Shown here: piece by piece, positions 1-7,335 of the stretch
Layout of the letters: each line of letters starts with the position of its first letter
Position numbering within the stretch: the first letter of the stretch is position 1
Source: Neptuniibacter sp.
GTDB lineage: Bacteria; Pseudomonadota; Gammaproteobacteria; Pseudomonadales; Balneatricaceae
Direction of reading: 5' to 3'
DNA: 8,367 nt
Assembly: GCA_024686055.1 (NCBI GenBank)
Contig: JAIBDV010000112.1
Location: 1 to 8,367 of the forward strand
Notes under the pieces: generated by a model
What the model was told of the DNA's origin: nothing
Databases searched by the model: none
The model's input: the letters and a program-made list of their open reading frames with translations, nothing else
Position numbers and translations under genes: made by a program

Positions 1-16
1 ATATGAGGATTGATCG

Positions 17-1186
17 ATGGCGTATGAAAATCTGAGCGGTAACTGGAACTACCCTAATGCGATCCGGGCCGGTGCTGGCCGTATTGCTGAGCTCGCTGAG
101 TGCTGTCAACAGCTGGGCATGCGCGCCCCGCTGCTGGTAACGGACCCGGGCCTGGCGGGCTTGCCCATGGTGACAGCGGCGGTGCAGCAGTGCCGGGATG
201 CCGGGCTGGATTGTGGTCTGTTCAGCGCGATTAAGAGCAACCCCAATGGCAGTAATGTGATGGACGGCGTGGCGGCCTATAAAGCCGGTAACCACGATGG
301 CGTGATTGCCTTTGGTGGCGGCTCCGGGCTGGATGCAGCCAAAGCGGTGGCATTGATGGTGGGTCAGGACCGGCCACTGTGGGATTTCGAAGATGTTGGC
401 GATAACTGGACCCGCGTTAATGAAGCCGGTGTGGCGCCGATTGTGGCGGTGCCAACCACGGCGGGTACGGGCTCTGAAGTTGGCCGTGCGTCGGTGATTA
501 CCGACGAAGCGCTGCATGTGAAAAAAATCATCTTCCATCCACGCATGTTGCCCTCGCTGGTGATTCTGGACCCGGAACTGACCACCGGCCTGCCCGCCAA
601 AATCACCGCTGCCACCGGTATGGATGCCCTCTCCCATAATCTGGAAGCGCTGTGTTCGCCGTTCTACCATCCGATGGCTGAAGGCATCGCTGTGGAAGGT
701 GTACGGCTGGTAAAAGAGTACCTGCCGGTGGCGGTGGCCGATGGCGGCAATGTGGACGCCCGGATGCAGATGATCGTCGCCTCGGCCATGGGCGCGACGG
801 CGTTTCAGAAAGGGCTGGGGGGTATGCATGCGCTGGCGCATCCACTGGGGGCGCTGTTTGATGCTCACCATGGTTTGCTCAACGCGATTCTGATGCCCTA
901 TGTGCTTAAGGCTAACCGTGAAGTGATCACCGAGCGGATTGAGCGTACAGCGCGTTACATTGGGCTGGCGGATAGCAGCTTTGATGGTTTCCTGAGCTGG
1001 GTGCTACAGATGCGTGAACAGCTGGGAATTCCGCACAGCCTGGCGGAGATTGGTATCGATGCCAGCCAAGCTGAGAAAGTGGGCCTGATGGCCACTGAAG
1101 ATCCAAGTGCGGGTGGTAACCCGATCCAGTTCAGTGCCCGGCAGTACAGTGAAATCTTCACTGCCGCTGTTCAGGGTGCGCTCTGA
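17..1186 (+). CDS. Iron-containing (group III) alcohol dehydrogenase
   Basis: A 389-residue NAD(P)-dependent alcohol dehydrogenase of the iron-activated family (FucO/AdhB type), at the family's usual length. It should interconvert a primary alcohol and its aldehyde in the cytoplasm. The N-terminal dinucleotide domain carries VTDPGL at 41-46, whose Asp43 matches the position favouring NAD in FucO, and the GGGSGLDAAK loop at 100-109. The motif PTTAGTGSEV lies at 146-155. The helical metal domain has DALSH, giving Asp203 and His207, and MHALAHPLG, giving His271 and His275. His285 follows 14 residues after His271, the spacing seen in FucO, so the iron site is complete. The start is supported by TGAGGA seven bases upstream. 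The glutamine amidotransferase gene follows after 22 bases, so the two are probably one operon whose earlier genes lie left of the window. The substrate cannot be read from sequence; a gamma-glutamylated amino alcohol is my inference from the neighbours. The family call is firm. Confidence 0.95.
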   Translation: MAYENLSGNWNYPNAIRAGAGRIAELAECCQQLGMRAPLLVTDPGLAGLPMVTAAVQQCRDAGLDCGLFSAIKSNPNGSNVMDGVAAYKAGNHDGVIAFGGGSGLDAAKAVALMVGQDRPLWDFEDVGDNWTRVNEAGVAPIVAVPTTAGTGSEVGRASVITDEALHVKKIIFHPRMLPSLVILDPELTTGLPAKITAATGMDALSHNLEALCSPFYHPMAEGIAVEGVRLVKEYLPVAVADGGNVDARMQMIVASAMGATAFQKGLGGMHALAHPLGALFDAHHGLLNAILMPYVLKANREVITERIERTARYIGLADSSFDGFLSWVLQMREQLGIPHSLAEIGIDASQAEKVGLMATEDPSAGGNPIQFSARQYSEIFTAAVQGAL

Positions 1187-1192
1187 ATGAGC

Positions 1193-1198
1193 AGGAGG
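1193..1198 (+). promoter_or_regulatory. Consensus Shine-Dalgarno site of the amidotransferase gene
   Basis: A perfect AGGAGG lies ten bases before the ATG at 1209, inside the short gap after the dehydrogenase stop codon. It fixes the amidotransferase start and shows that the second cistron has its own strong initiation signal and need not rely on coupling. Confidence 0.8.
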
Positions 1199-1208
1199 CA
1201 TCGCTGAT

Positions 1209-1919
1209 ATGAAAATTGGTATTTTGCAATGCGACGATGTGCAGACGCAGCTGCAGCCTGAGTTTGGCAATTACCCGCAGATGTTCCAGCAGCTGATGGA
1301 CCAGGTGCGTGATGATCTGAGCTATGAAACCTACGATGTGCGGCTGGGCGAGTACCCCGCGTCACTGGATGACTGCGATGGCTATATCACCACCGGCAGT
1401 CGGCATGGGGTGAACGATGGTCTGGCCTGGCTGGATGAGCTGGAGAGCTTTGTTCGCCGTCTTTATGAGGCCGGTAAGCCCTATGTGGGTATCTGTTTTG
1501 GCCACCAGCTGCTGGCCAAAGCGCTCGGCGGGCGGGTTGAGCGCTCAGCCCGTGGCTGGGGTGTGGGGGTGTCGTTTAATGAGATCAGCCAGCCGCAGGG
1601 CTGGATGAGCCCGGCACAATCAGCGCTGGATCTGGTGGTCAGTCATCAGGATCAGGTCACCCTGCTGCCGGAAAATACCCAGGTGCTGGCCAGCAGCCAG
1701 TTTTGCCCGTTCTATCTGATTCAGGTAGGCGAGCATATGCTGGGGGTGCAGGGTCATCCTGAGTTTTCGCGCAGCTATTCAGCTGCACTGACGGATCGCC
1801 GCCGTGATCGCATTCCAGCCAGTCGAGTGCGAGAGGCGTTTACATCGCTGACAGCAGAGGTGGATGCGCAGCTGGCCACGCGCTGGATTCTGAACTTTAT
1901 CGACCAGGCGCGCCAGTAA
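1209..1919 (+). CDS. Free-standing class I glutamine amidotransferase, candidate gamma-glutamyl hydrolase
   Basis: A 236-residue single-domain class I glutamine amidotransferase, like the GATase half of GMP synthase (COG0518) but with no synthetase domain. The triad is complete: the nucleophile elbow GICFGHQ gives Cys96, and QGHPEF gives His183 and Glu185. TTGS at 61-64 matches the usual oxyanion-loop region. Family knowledge: such stand-alone proteins include plant gamma-glutamyl peptidases (GGP1), which cleave gamma-glutamyl bonds rather than feeding ammonia to a partner. Inference: beside an alcohol dehydrogenase, a transporter and a LysR regulator, this enzyme probably releases glutamate from a gamma-glutamylated intermediate. 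It is not a close match to the PuuD/peptidase C26 hydrolases of putrescine breakdown. The start is well supported by a perfect Shine-Dalgarno site. It is the last gene of its operon, followed by a terminator 30 bases on. A partner synthetase encoded elsewhere remains the alternative. Confidence 0.93.
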   Translation: MKIGILQCDDVQTQLQPEFGNYPQMFQQLMDQVRDDLSYETYDVRLGEYPASLDDCDGYITTGSRHGVNDGLAWLDELESFVRRLYEAGKPYVGICFGHQLLAKALGGRVERSARGWGVGVSFNEISQPQGWMSPAQSALDLVVSHQDQVTLLPENTQVLASSQFCPFYLIQVGEHMLGVQGHPEFSRSYSAALTDRRRDRIPASRVREAFTSLTAEVDAQLATRWILNFIDQARQ

Positions 1920-1949
1920 GGGCTGTGCTATAACGGATTCCTCCCTTAT

Positions 1950-1973
1950 GCCCCGCTGTGTCGGGGCTTTTTT
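1950..1973 (+). terminator. Rho-independent terminator of the dehydrogenase/amidotransferase operon
   Basis: Stem GCCCCG (1950-1955) pairs with CGGGGC (1962-1967) around the six-base loop CTGTGT and is followed at once by six T (1968-1973). It lies 30 bases after the amidotransferase stop. Read on the other strand, which carries the end of the LysR gene, the hairpin is not followed by a T-run, so it works mainly for the plus strand. Confidence 0.9.
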
Positions 1974-1979
1974 ATGCCC

Positions 1980-2927
1980 TCAGCATTCGATTTCTGAGCG
2001 CAGCCATTCATATTCATCGGTGATCTCTGCGCGGAAGCTGTCATTAAGAATGGTGCGGCAGTCATGGGCGATCATGGCGGGCAGATCCCCCAGCTCGTGC
2101 TGGCGGGTAACCAGGGTGATATTGCGGTAGAAAGGTTCGGGCAGTGGCAGCAGCTTCACACCCTGCTGGCGGATGCCACTCTGAAACAGGCACAGTGGTG
2201 AGGTAATCGTACAGCCGATCCCCGAAGAGACCGCAGAGACGACGGCAAAGGAATTATCCAGCTGCATCCGCTGAGCGGGAGCGCACTGATTACGACGCAG
2301 GTAGCGCTCGATATCTTTGGCAATCAGTGCGGTGGCGCTGTAGCGGATAAAGTCGTAGCGTTGCACCACTTCGTTCAGTTCACTGGGGCCGTGGTAATCG
2401 TTGGGCACGGCCAGTACAAAAGGTTCACGCAGTATCCGGTAGCGCAGCAGATCATCACAGGTGTCCAGCGGGTCGTCCGAGATAATAATATCCGCCTGGC
2501 GGCTGATCAGCATATGAGCATGCAGGTGTGACTGGCCGGTGATCAGGCTCCAGTCCTGGGTACGCTGGCGCACCACATCCAGCAGTGGCTTGCCCACGGC
2601 GGTGATAATGGAGTCGACCAGCGCCATTTTGACATGGCGCAGCAGGGTGTAATCGGCCTTGCGCATCTCCTGGCTGGTCAGCCGGGCCTCTTTTAGCAAT
2701 GCGGTGGCGCGGTCATAGAAATAGCGTCCGGCGCTGGTCAGCTCCATCGGCCTGACGCTGCGGTCCATCAGTTCGGCGCGTAGTGCTTCTTCCAGGTTAG
2801 CCAGTGCCTGGGATACCGACGACTGGCTCATGCCGAGCCGCTGCCCTGCGTGGGTCATATTGCCGGTTTCTACAATCTGGACAAAGATTTCCAGCGATTT
2901 GAGTTCGAAGCCAAACGAGGTGTTCAT
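1980..2927 (-). CDS. LysR-family transcriptional regulator
   Basis: A 315-residue LysR-type regulator of normal length. The winged helix-turn-helix fills about residues 8-68: the scaffold helix begins FELKSLEIFVQIVETGN, the HTH core is THAGQRLGMSQSSVSQALANL (about 25-45), and the family hallmark LTSAG follows at 63-67. A linker helix (about 69-92) leads to the periplasmic-binding-protein-like effector domain (about 95-300). The start is supported by AGGA six bases upstream. The gene converges on the dehydrogenase/amidotransferase operon (60 bases between stop codons) and follows the transporter gene by 54 bases with no terminator between, so transporter and regulator are probably co-transcribed. 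Its likely targets, inferred from position only, are the neighbouring operon and its own transcription unit. The effector is unknown; an amine or a gamma-glutamyl derivative would fit the context. Confidence 0.95.
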   Translation of the reverse strand: MNTSFGFELKSLEIFVQIVETGNMTHAGQRLGMSQSSVSQALANLEEALRAELMDRSVRPMELTSAGRYFYDRATALLKEARLTSQEMRKADYTLLRHVKMALVDSIITAVGKPLLDVVRQRTQDWSLITGQSHLHAHMLISRQADIIISDDPLDTCDDLLRYRILREPFVLAVPNDYHGPSELNEVVQRYDFIRYSATALIAKDIERYLRRNQCAPAQRMQLDNSFAVVSAVSSGIGCTITSPLCLFQSGIRQQGVKLLPLPEPFYRNITLVTRQHELGDLPAMIAHDCRTILNDSFRAEITDEYEWLRSEIEC

Positions 2928-2938
2928 CGTCGATCCTG

Positions 2939-2951
2939 ATTGACGGTCAAT
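2939..2951. promoter_or_regulatory. 13-base palindrome at the LysR start, candidate autoregulatory site
   Basis: ATTGAC-G-GTCAAT is a perfect inverted repeat with six-base arms and a one-base centre. It ends 11 bases before the LysR ATG and abuts its AGGA ribosome binding site. A protein bound here could block regulator expression without affecting the transporter message upstream. The arms are shorter than many LysR operators, so the assignment is tentative. Confidence 0.35.
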
Positions 2952-2981
2952 GCACCAATGTGGCGAAAAAGTATTCTGTAA

Positions 2982-3857
2982 TCAAGCGGTTCTGATATTC
3001 GCTTTTTTACGGCGGCCAGACTGTAGCGCCATCATCCCGGCCCCGACAATCAGCACCAGCCCTGCCCAGCTCAACAGCGGCAGAATCTCCTGCCAGAACA
3101 GCCAGCCGGTCAGGGCGGCGAAACCTACCGAGGCGTAGGTGAAGGGGCCCAGCTGCCCCGCCGGGGCCAGGCCGTAGGCTTTACTGAGCAGTAGCTGGGC
3201 GCAGGTAGACGTGATCGCCATGGCGAACAGCCAGGCGGCTTGAGTCAGGCTGGGGGTTTGCCAGTGGCTGATCGCAGGGATGGCAATAATCAGGCTGCCG
3301 AACAGGGCAAAGTAGAACACGATACGCTGGGGCGATTCGGTATCGCTCATCCGTCGCACGGTGACTTTGGCTGTTGCGCCAAGCATGGCACCGCACAGCG
3401 CAATCAGTACGGCCAGGTTCAGGGTGCCTTCCGTCGGGTTAAGGATGAGCAGGACGCCGATAAACCCGACCAGAATAGCCCAGCGGGCCAGCACGGGAAT
3501 GCGCTCACCCAGCCACCAGAAAGCGATCAGCGGGATGAAAAACGGTGCGGTCTGTTTCAGCAGTGCCGCTTCTGCCAGCGGCAGGTATTGCCAGGAGTAG
3601 TACAGGCAGCTCATGGCGGTTACGCCGATGGCACCGCGCATAAAATGGAAATGCAGTTTCTGGGTACGCAAGGCATCACGACCATGACGTAGTAACCAGG
3701 GGGTTAATAGCAGCAGGCCAAAGATATTGCGGAAAAATACGATCAGTTCCAGCGGCAAGGCGTCGGCCAGCTGTTTGATGATCATGCCGGAGAGAACCAG
3801 AAATATTTCTGATACCACAATCAGGCCAGCGGCCAGATACAGGTTGCGGGTGTCCAT
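2982..3857 (-). CDS. EamA/DMT-superfamily membrane transporter
   Basis: A 291-residue integral inner-membrane protein of the drug/metabolite transporter (EamA, RhaT-like) superfamily. Two repeats of five hydrophobic segments give ten helices, roughly at 7-29, 36-55, 72-92, 98-117, 123-141, 146-166, 177-197, 207-228, 236-256 and 260-279. The first repeat ends helix 4 with the typical LGER (116-119), and the second has WQE at the equivalent place (255-257). A basic tail (GRRKKANIR) should face the cytoplasm. An in-frame stop four codons upstream of the ATG limits the N-terminus, and a later start would remove helix 1, so the start is probably right although no Shine-Dalgarno site precedes it. 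The LysR gene follows after 54 bases. Inferred role: import of the amine handled by the neighbouring enzymes, or export of a product; DMT proteins do either, and the sequence does not settle direction or substrate. Confidence 0.93.
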   Translation of the reverse strand: MDTRNLYLAAGLIVVSEIFLVLSGMIIKQLADALPLELIVFFRNIFGLLLLTPWLLRHGRDALRTQKLHFHFMRGAIGVTAMSCLYYSWQYLPLAEAALLKQTAPFFIPLIAFWWLGERIPVLARWAILVGFIGVLLILNPTEGTLNLAVLIALCGAMLGATAKVTVRRMSDTESPQRIVFYFALFGSLIIAIPAISHWQTPSLTQAAWLFAMAITSTCAQLLLSKAYGLAPAGQLGPFTYASVGFAALTGWLFWQEILPLLSWAGLVLIVGAGMMALQSGRRKKANIRTA

Positions 3858-3958
3858 ACGGGGGAGTTAAGCCATGGCAGAAAAGAGTGCAGCACTTAAA
3901 CAGGCTTTGCCGAAAGCTGCAAGCCAGATGTGATTAATCAGGGAGGATTGGTGGTGGC
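3858..3958 (-). promoter_or_regulatory. Leader of the transporter/LysR unit with two palindromes
   Basis: This 101-base gap between the orphan small gene and the transporter probably holds the promoter of the transporter/LysR unit, but no convincing -35/-10 pair is visible on the minus strand. It contains two perfect palindromes, AGTGC-A-GCACT (3886-3896) and TGATTAATCA (3931-3940), either of which could be an operator. A bulged hairpin (GGCTTTGC at 3903-3910 with GCAAGCC at 3919-3925) lacks a proper T-run and is at best a weak terminator for the small gene upstream. Confidence 0.35.
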
Positions 3959-4327
3959 TCAGGCGGCGACGTTGATCAGTCGGCCAGGCTCTACATCGGC
4001 CCACATAGGAATAATGCCTGCCAGCAAAATGCGTTGCTGCATCATGTCAGAATATCGGCCCATGGTGGATAACAGAGCTTCTTTGAGGGCGTAATCTTTA
4101 CCCTGCAATTCAACAATCTCTTCTTCACTGCCCTGGTTTTCAGCATAGCGCTGCTGGGCGTCGTAGATCTCTTTCTGGTTGCGGATAAGTTTGCATTTGA
4201 GCTCGTGAATCATCTGCTGTATTCGTTTAGCCATGCGTTCTTCAAGCTGAGCGGGAGATAAGTTTTCATCTCCTTCGTCCTGAGGTGCATCAAGGGGCTG
4301 ATCTGTGGAATCCAGCGACTCAATCAT
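3959..4327 (-). CDS. Hypothetical protein with acidic N-terminus and coiled coil
   Basis: A 122-residue soluble protein that I do not recognise. Residues 1-30 are strongly acidic and probably disordered (Asp/Glu/Pro-rich). About 25-65 and 67-100 read as two long, charged, amphipathic helices broken near NQGS (64-67), suggesting a helical hairpin or coiled-coil dimer. The C-terminal 20 residues are more hydrophobic (LLAGIIPMWADVEPGRL). There is one cysteine (Cys45), no signal peptide and no membrane helix. Coding is supported by AAGGAG eight bases before the ATG and by a terminator separating it from the peptidase gene upstream. A TTTAAT -10-like hexamer (4351-4356, minus strand) lies in the 31 bases between terminator and start, without a clear -35. 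Nothing links it functionally to its neighbours. Helical adaptor, chaperone-like protein or regulator partner are all open possibilities. Confidence 0.75.
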   Translation of the reverse strand: MIESLDSTDQPLDAPQDEGDENLSPAQLEERMAKRIQQMIHELKCKLIRNQKEIYDAQQRYAENQGSEEEIVELQGKDYALKEALLSTMGRYSDMMQQRILLAGIIPMWADVEPGRLINVAA

Positions 4328-4358
4328 CGGACAGCTCCTTGTTCAGTCAGATTAAATG

Positions 4359-4388
4359 AAAAGCAGCACCCTGAGGTGCTGCTTTTTT
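4359..4388 (-). terminator. Strong bidirectional terminator after the M16C peptidase gene
   Basis: An eight-base perfect stem, GCAGCACC (4363-4370) with GGTGCTGC (4375-4382), closes on the tetraloop CTGA and is flanked by an A-run (4359-4362) and six T (4383-4388). It therefore forms a terminator on either strand. On the minus strand it ends the peptidase message about 40 bases after the stop. A second, weaker hairpin (TGACAG 4397-4402 with CTGTCA 4410-4415) sits between the stop codon and this stem. Confidence 0.9.
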
Positions 4389-4425
4389 CACAGCTTTGAC
4401 AGTAATCGGCTGTCAGTCAGATAAC

Positions 4426-7335
4426 TTAAACACTAATTACATCAAATTGTGCTGCCAACGGTTCAGCGGCAGCGGCACTGGTTACAACGGCGATGCTGGC
4501 GTTGTCCTGGGTGAGCCAGGTGTTAGCGACACGCTGCAGATCTTCCAGGGTAACCTGCAGAATACGCTGGCGGAAAGCCTTGCGCTGTTCTGCTGTACGG
4601 CCAAACAGTTCACTGTGGTAGGCCTGCTTGGCTTCACCGGCCGGAGAACCCGGTTTGTCGATGGAGCTGATTACACCCAGGATGGCCTCTTCCAGTTTCT
4701 GCGGGTCATGGTCGGTCTCTTTCAGCCAGACCAGTGACTGGTCAAAATCATCCAGCGTTTCAGTCAGGCGAGGGTCACGGTAAGAGAAGAAACGGAATAC
4801 CGCATCACCGGAGTCCTGGCTGGCACCCGAGCCGTAGGCACCGCCCTGCTCGCGGATTGCCCGGTGCAGGTAACCGTTACGCAGGAAGTCGCCCAGTACG
4901 GTCAGTGCTGCAGAATCCGGATGGCTAACGACCACGCTTGGGTAAGCCTTGGCACAGAAGTTAACCTGGGTGCTGGTGGTCCACAGCTGGTTCACGCTGC
5001 TGCGGGTTTGTGGCAGGGCCAGGGTGGCCGAAGCGCTTTCTGGCTGCATCCAGCGACTGTCGAGCTGCCCCAGCAGTGCGGCTTTGTGTTCTTCTTCACC
5101 GATCATCAGGAAGCGGCGCGGTGCAGCGACAACCTTCTGATGCATGGTTTCCAGGGTGCTGGACAGCTGCTGCAGACGGTTATCGTCAGCCAGTGACTCG
5201 TCCAGGTCTTTAATGAAGCGAATGCTGGCCAGGCCCCGGTTCTGGTGGCTCAGGTGAGCAACCGGTGCAAAGTTGGCGCAGGCAGCCATAATCGCCATCG
5301 AGTGGCCACTACCGGTGATGCTCTGCTCTTTGCGTGTACGCTGCTGAGAGACAATCTCACGGATACGGCCCACTTCATCGAAGCGTGCGGATTGCAGGGT
5401 TTCCAGCATCAGAGCGTCAAGCTCAGCCGCTTTGGTCTGCAGTGCTTTACCAGACAACACGAAGTAACCGGTTACTTGCTGCTCGTCGTCGGTGGTGGCA
5501 CGCAGTGAGCTGAAAGCGCTCAGGCCGCCAGTGACTTGCGCCTGGCGTTGCTGGTTCTGCGGGTAGTCGCGTTCACCACAGCCCAGCTCGGTGAAGCAGT
5601 AGCTAAACAGTGGCAGCAGCTGCTGCTCTTCTTCGGTGAAGTCCGGCAGATCAATAATCACCTGCTGGTATACCAGGCCGTTAGTGCCCTGGCTGTACCA
5701 GGTTGCCGGGGCGCTGGCGTTGGCCTGTTCACCCTGGGGAATGCGCATATCGGTCGGCACATCCGCGATGGTAACCTTCGGCAGAATAGACTCATCGTCT
5801 TCCTGCATCTGACGGGCTTCCAGCGCTTTGCTACGCTCAATTACCTGCTGTTTTTCATCGGCGCTCATGGCGGCGGCGATGACGTCCAGCTGGGCCTGTT
5901 CAGCGTCATTACGACGCTGGGCAAGGTCGGCATCCGGGCGCAGGGTCAGGCGAATACGGTGCGGGTTATCCAGCAGCCATTCTTTGATCAGATTCTGGAC
6001 GAAGTCCGGCTGCTTGATCTCTTCACGCAGTTTTTCCAGTACCGGGTCTAGATTCAGCAGTGCGATCGGGTCACCGCGGTGGGTGGCCGCTGACAGAGAT
6101 TCCAGAATCAGGCTCATGCCGTAAGGGTAGCCGTCGCCACTGATCTCACGCTGGCCCAGCTCCAGCTGGTGCAGCTGCGCGTCCAGCATTTCCTGTGGAA
6201 CGCCCTCTTCTGCAATGCGCGCCAGGGTGTCCATCACCAGCGTTTCAAAGGCGTCTGCCTTGTCGGTTTCGCTGCCTTCAAGGCCGCACATAAAGCTCAT
6301 TTCGCGGTTGGAGTCTTCCAGCCCGCATAATGGCGATGGTGCGCTGCCCAGGTCGGTGGATTCCAGTGTAAAGCGCAGTGGCGATGAGCTGTTGTCCAGC
6401 AATACCCGTGATAGCAGGTGCGCTTTGAGCTGTGCTTCCAGGTCGGTCGATTTGCCCAGTAGCCAGCCCATCACATGGTGGGTTTTGCCACTCAGATCAG
6501 ACTCTTCCAGCGCGTAGGCTTCTTCTATACGCAGCGGTGCGTGGTAGCGCTTCTCATCGGTTACGGCGATATGGCTGTCCTGGCGCTCGAACCGGCCCAG
6601 GGCTTCGCTTTCCATCCGCTGCTGCAGCTCGGTGACAGGAATATCACCGAAGGTCATAAATACCGCATTACTTGGGTGGTAATGGGACTTATAAAAGTCG
6701 ATCAGCTCATCGTAGCTGAGGTCGGTAATACATTCCGGGTCACCGCCACTGTTATGGTGGTAGGTGCTGGTCGGGAACAGGTATTTAGTGGCGGTCTGCC
6801 AGAGTGTCGACACCGGGGAGCTCATCGCTCCTTTCATCTCGTTAAAAACGACGCCTTTATAGGTCAGTGGCGAAGCCGGGTTTTCGGTTTCGGAGAACTC
6901 GACCCGATGGCCTTCCTGCAGGAAGTCCATCTCATCCAGACGGGAGAAGAATGCCGCGTCCAGGTACACATCCAGCAGATTGAAATAGTCTTTACGGTTC
7001 TGGCTGGCGAATGGGTAGGCCGTCCAGTCACTGCTGGTGAAGGCGTTCATAAAGGTATTCAGTGAACGCCGGGTCATCATGAAGAACGGGTCACGCACGG
7101 GGTACTTTTCGCTGCCGCACAATGCAGTGTGCTCAAGTACGTGGGCAACGCCGGTGGAGTCCATAGGCACGGTACGAAAGGCGACGAGGAAAACATTTTC
7201 TTCGTTCTCAGCGGCCAGATGGTAGTGCATGGCACCGGTTTTTTTATGCTCGTACTCGGCAACGTCAACGCCCAGGGAATCGATACGCTCAGTACGGATC
7301 AGGCGGAATGTTTCATGACACGCAGTAGAATCCAT
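4426..7335 (-). CDS. M16C zinc metallopeptidase, presequence protease (PreP) family
   Basis: A 969-residue insulinase-superfamily peptidase with the full two-half clamshell architecture of PreP/M16C enzymes, which degrade short unstructured peptides inside a closed chamber. The inverted zinc motif HVLEH gives His65, Glu68 (catalytic base) and His69; FNEMKGA gives the third ligand Glu166, 98 residues after Glu68, as in plant PreP. The family block LNTFMNAFTSSDWTAYP follows at 92-108. A charged helical linker (about 472-516) joins the halves. The C-terminal half contributes Arg828 and Tyr834 (REQGGAY), the pair that completes the active site in PreP. There is no signal peptide, so a cytoplasmic role in peptide turnover is likely, but its natural substrates in bacteria are not evident here. 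GAGGT about nine bases before the ATG supports the start. It is transcribed alone, divergently from the phasin. No key residue is missing. Confidence 0.96.
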   Translation of the reverse strand: MDSTACHETFRLIRTERIDSLGVDVAEYEHKKTGAMHYHLAAENEENVFLVAFRTVPMDSTGVAHVLEHTALCGSEKYPVRDPFFMMTRRSLNTFMNAFTSSDWTAYPFASQNRKDYFNLLDVYLDAAFFSRLDEMDFLQEGHRVEFSETENPASPLTYKGVVFNEMKGAMSSPVSTLWQTATKYLFPTSTYHHNSGGDPECITDLSYDELIDFYKSHYHPSNAVFMTFGDIPVTELQQRMESEALGRFERQDSHIAVTDEKRYHAPLRIEEAYALEESDLSGKTHHVMGWLLGKSTDLEAQLKAHLLSRVLLDNSSSPLRFTLESTDLGSAPSPLCGLEDSNREMSFMCGLEGSETDKADAFETLVMDTLARIAEEGVPQEMLDAQLHQLELGQREISGDGYPYGMSLILESLSAATHRGDPIALLNLDPVLEKLREEIKQPDFVQNLIKEWLLDNPHRIRLTLRPDADLAQRRNDAEQAQLDVIAAAMSADEKQQVIERSKALEARQMQEDDESILPKVTIADVPTDMRIPQGEQANASAPATWYSQGTNGLVYQQVIIDLPDFTEEEQQLLPLFSYCFTELGCGERDYPQNQQRQAQVTGGLSAFSSLRATTDDEQQVTGYFVLSGKALQTKAAELDALMLETLQSARFDEVGRIREIVSQQRTRKEQSITGSGHSMAIMAACANFAPVAHLSHQNRGLASIRFIKDLDESLADDNRLQQLSSTLETMHQKVVAAPRRFLMIGEEEHKAALLGQLDSRWMQPESASATLALPQTRSSVNQLWTTSTQVNFCAKAYPSVVVSHPDSAALTVLGDFLRNGYLHRAIREQGGAYGSGASQDSGDAVFRFFSYRDPRLTETLDDFDQSLVWLKETDHDPQKLEEAILGVISSIDKPGSPAGEAKQAYHSELFGRTAEQRKAFRQRILQVTLEDLQRVANTWLTQDNASIAVVTSAAAAEPLAAQFDVISV

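Noticed and set aside
2986..3007. Plus-strand terminator-like hairpin AAGCG/CGCTT with T-run near the transporter end
   Set aside because: The stem has only five pairs with a long loop, and no plus-strand gene needs termination there.
3240..3692. Plus-strand open frame opposite the transporter gene
   Set aside because: It is antisense to a clear ten-helix membrane protein, has Gln/His-rich composition typical of a shadow frame, and has no ribosome binding site.
3867..3875. Two-codon minigene ATG-GCT-TAA before the transporter start
   Set aside because: No ribosome binding site precedes it, and a three-codon match of this kind is expected by chance.
5536..6051. Long plus-strand open frame inside the peptidase gene
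   Set aside because: It is antisense to the well-supported M16C peptidase; the open frame reflects codon bias of the real gene.
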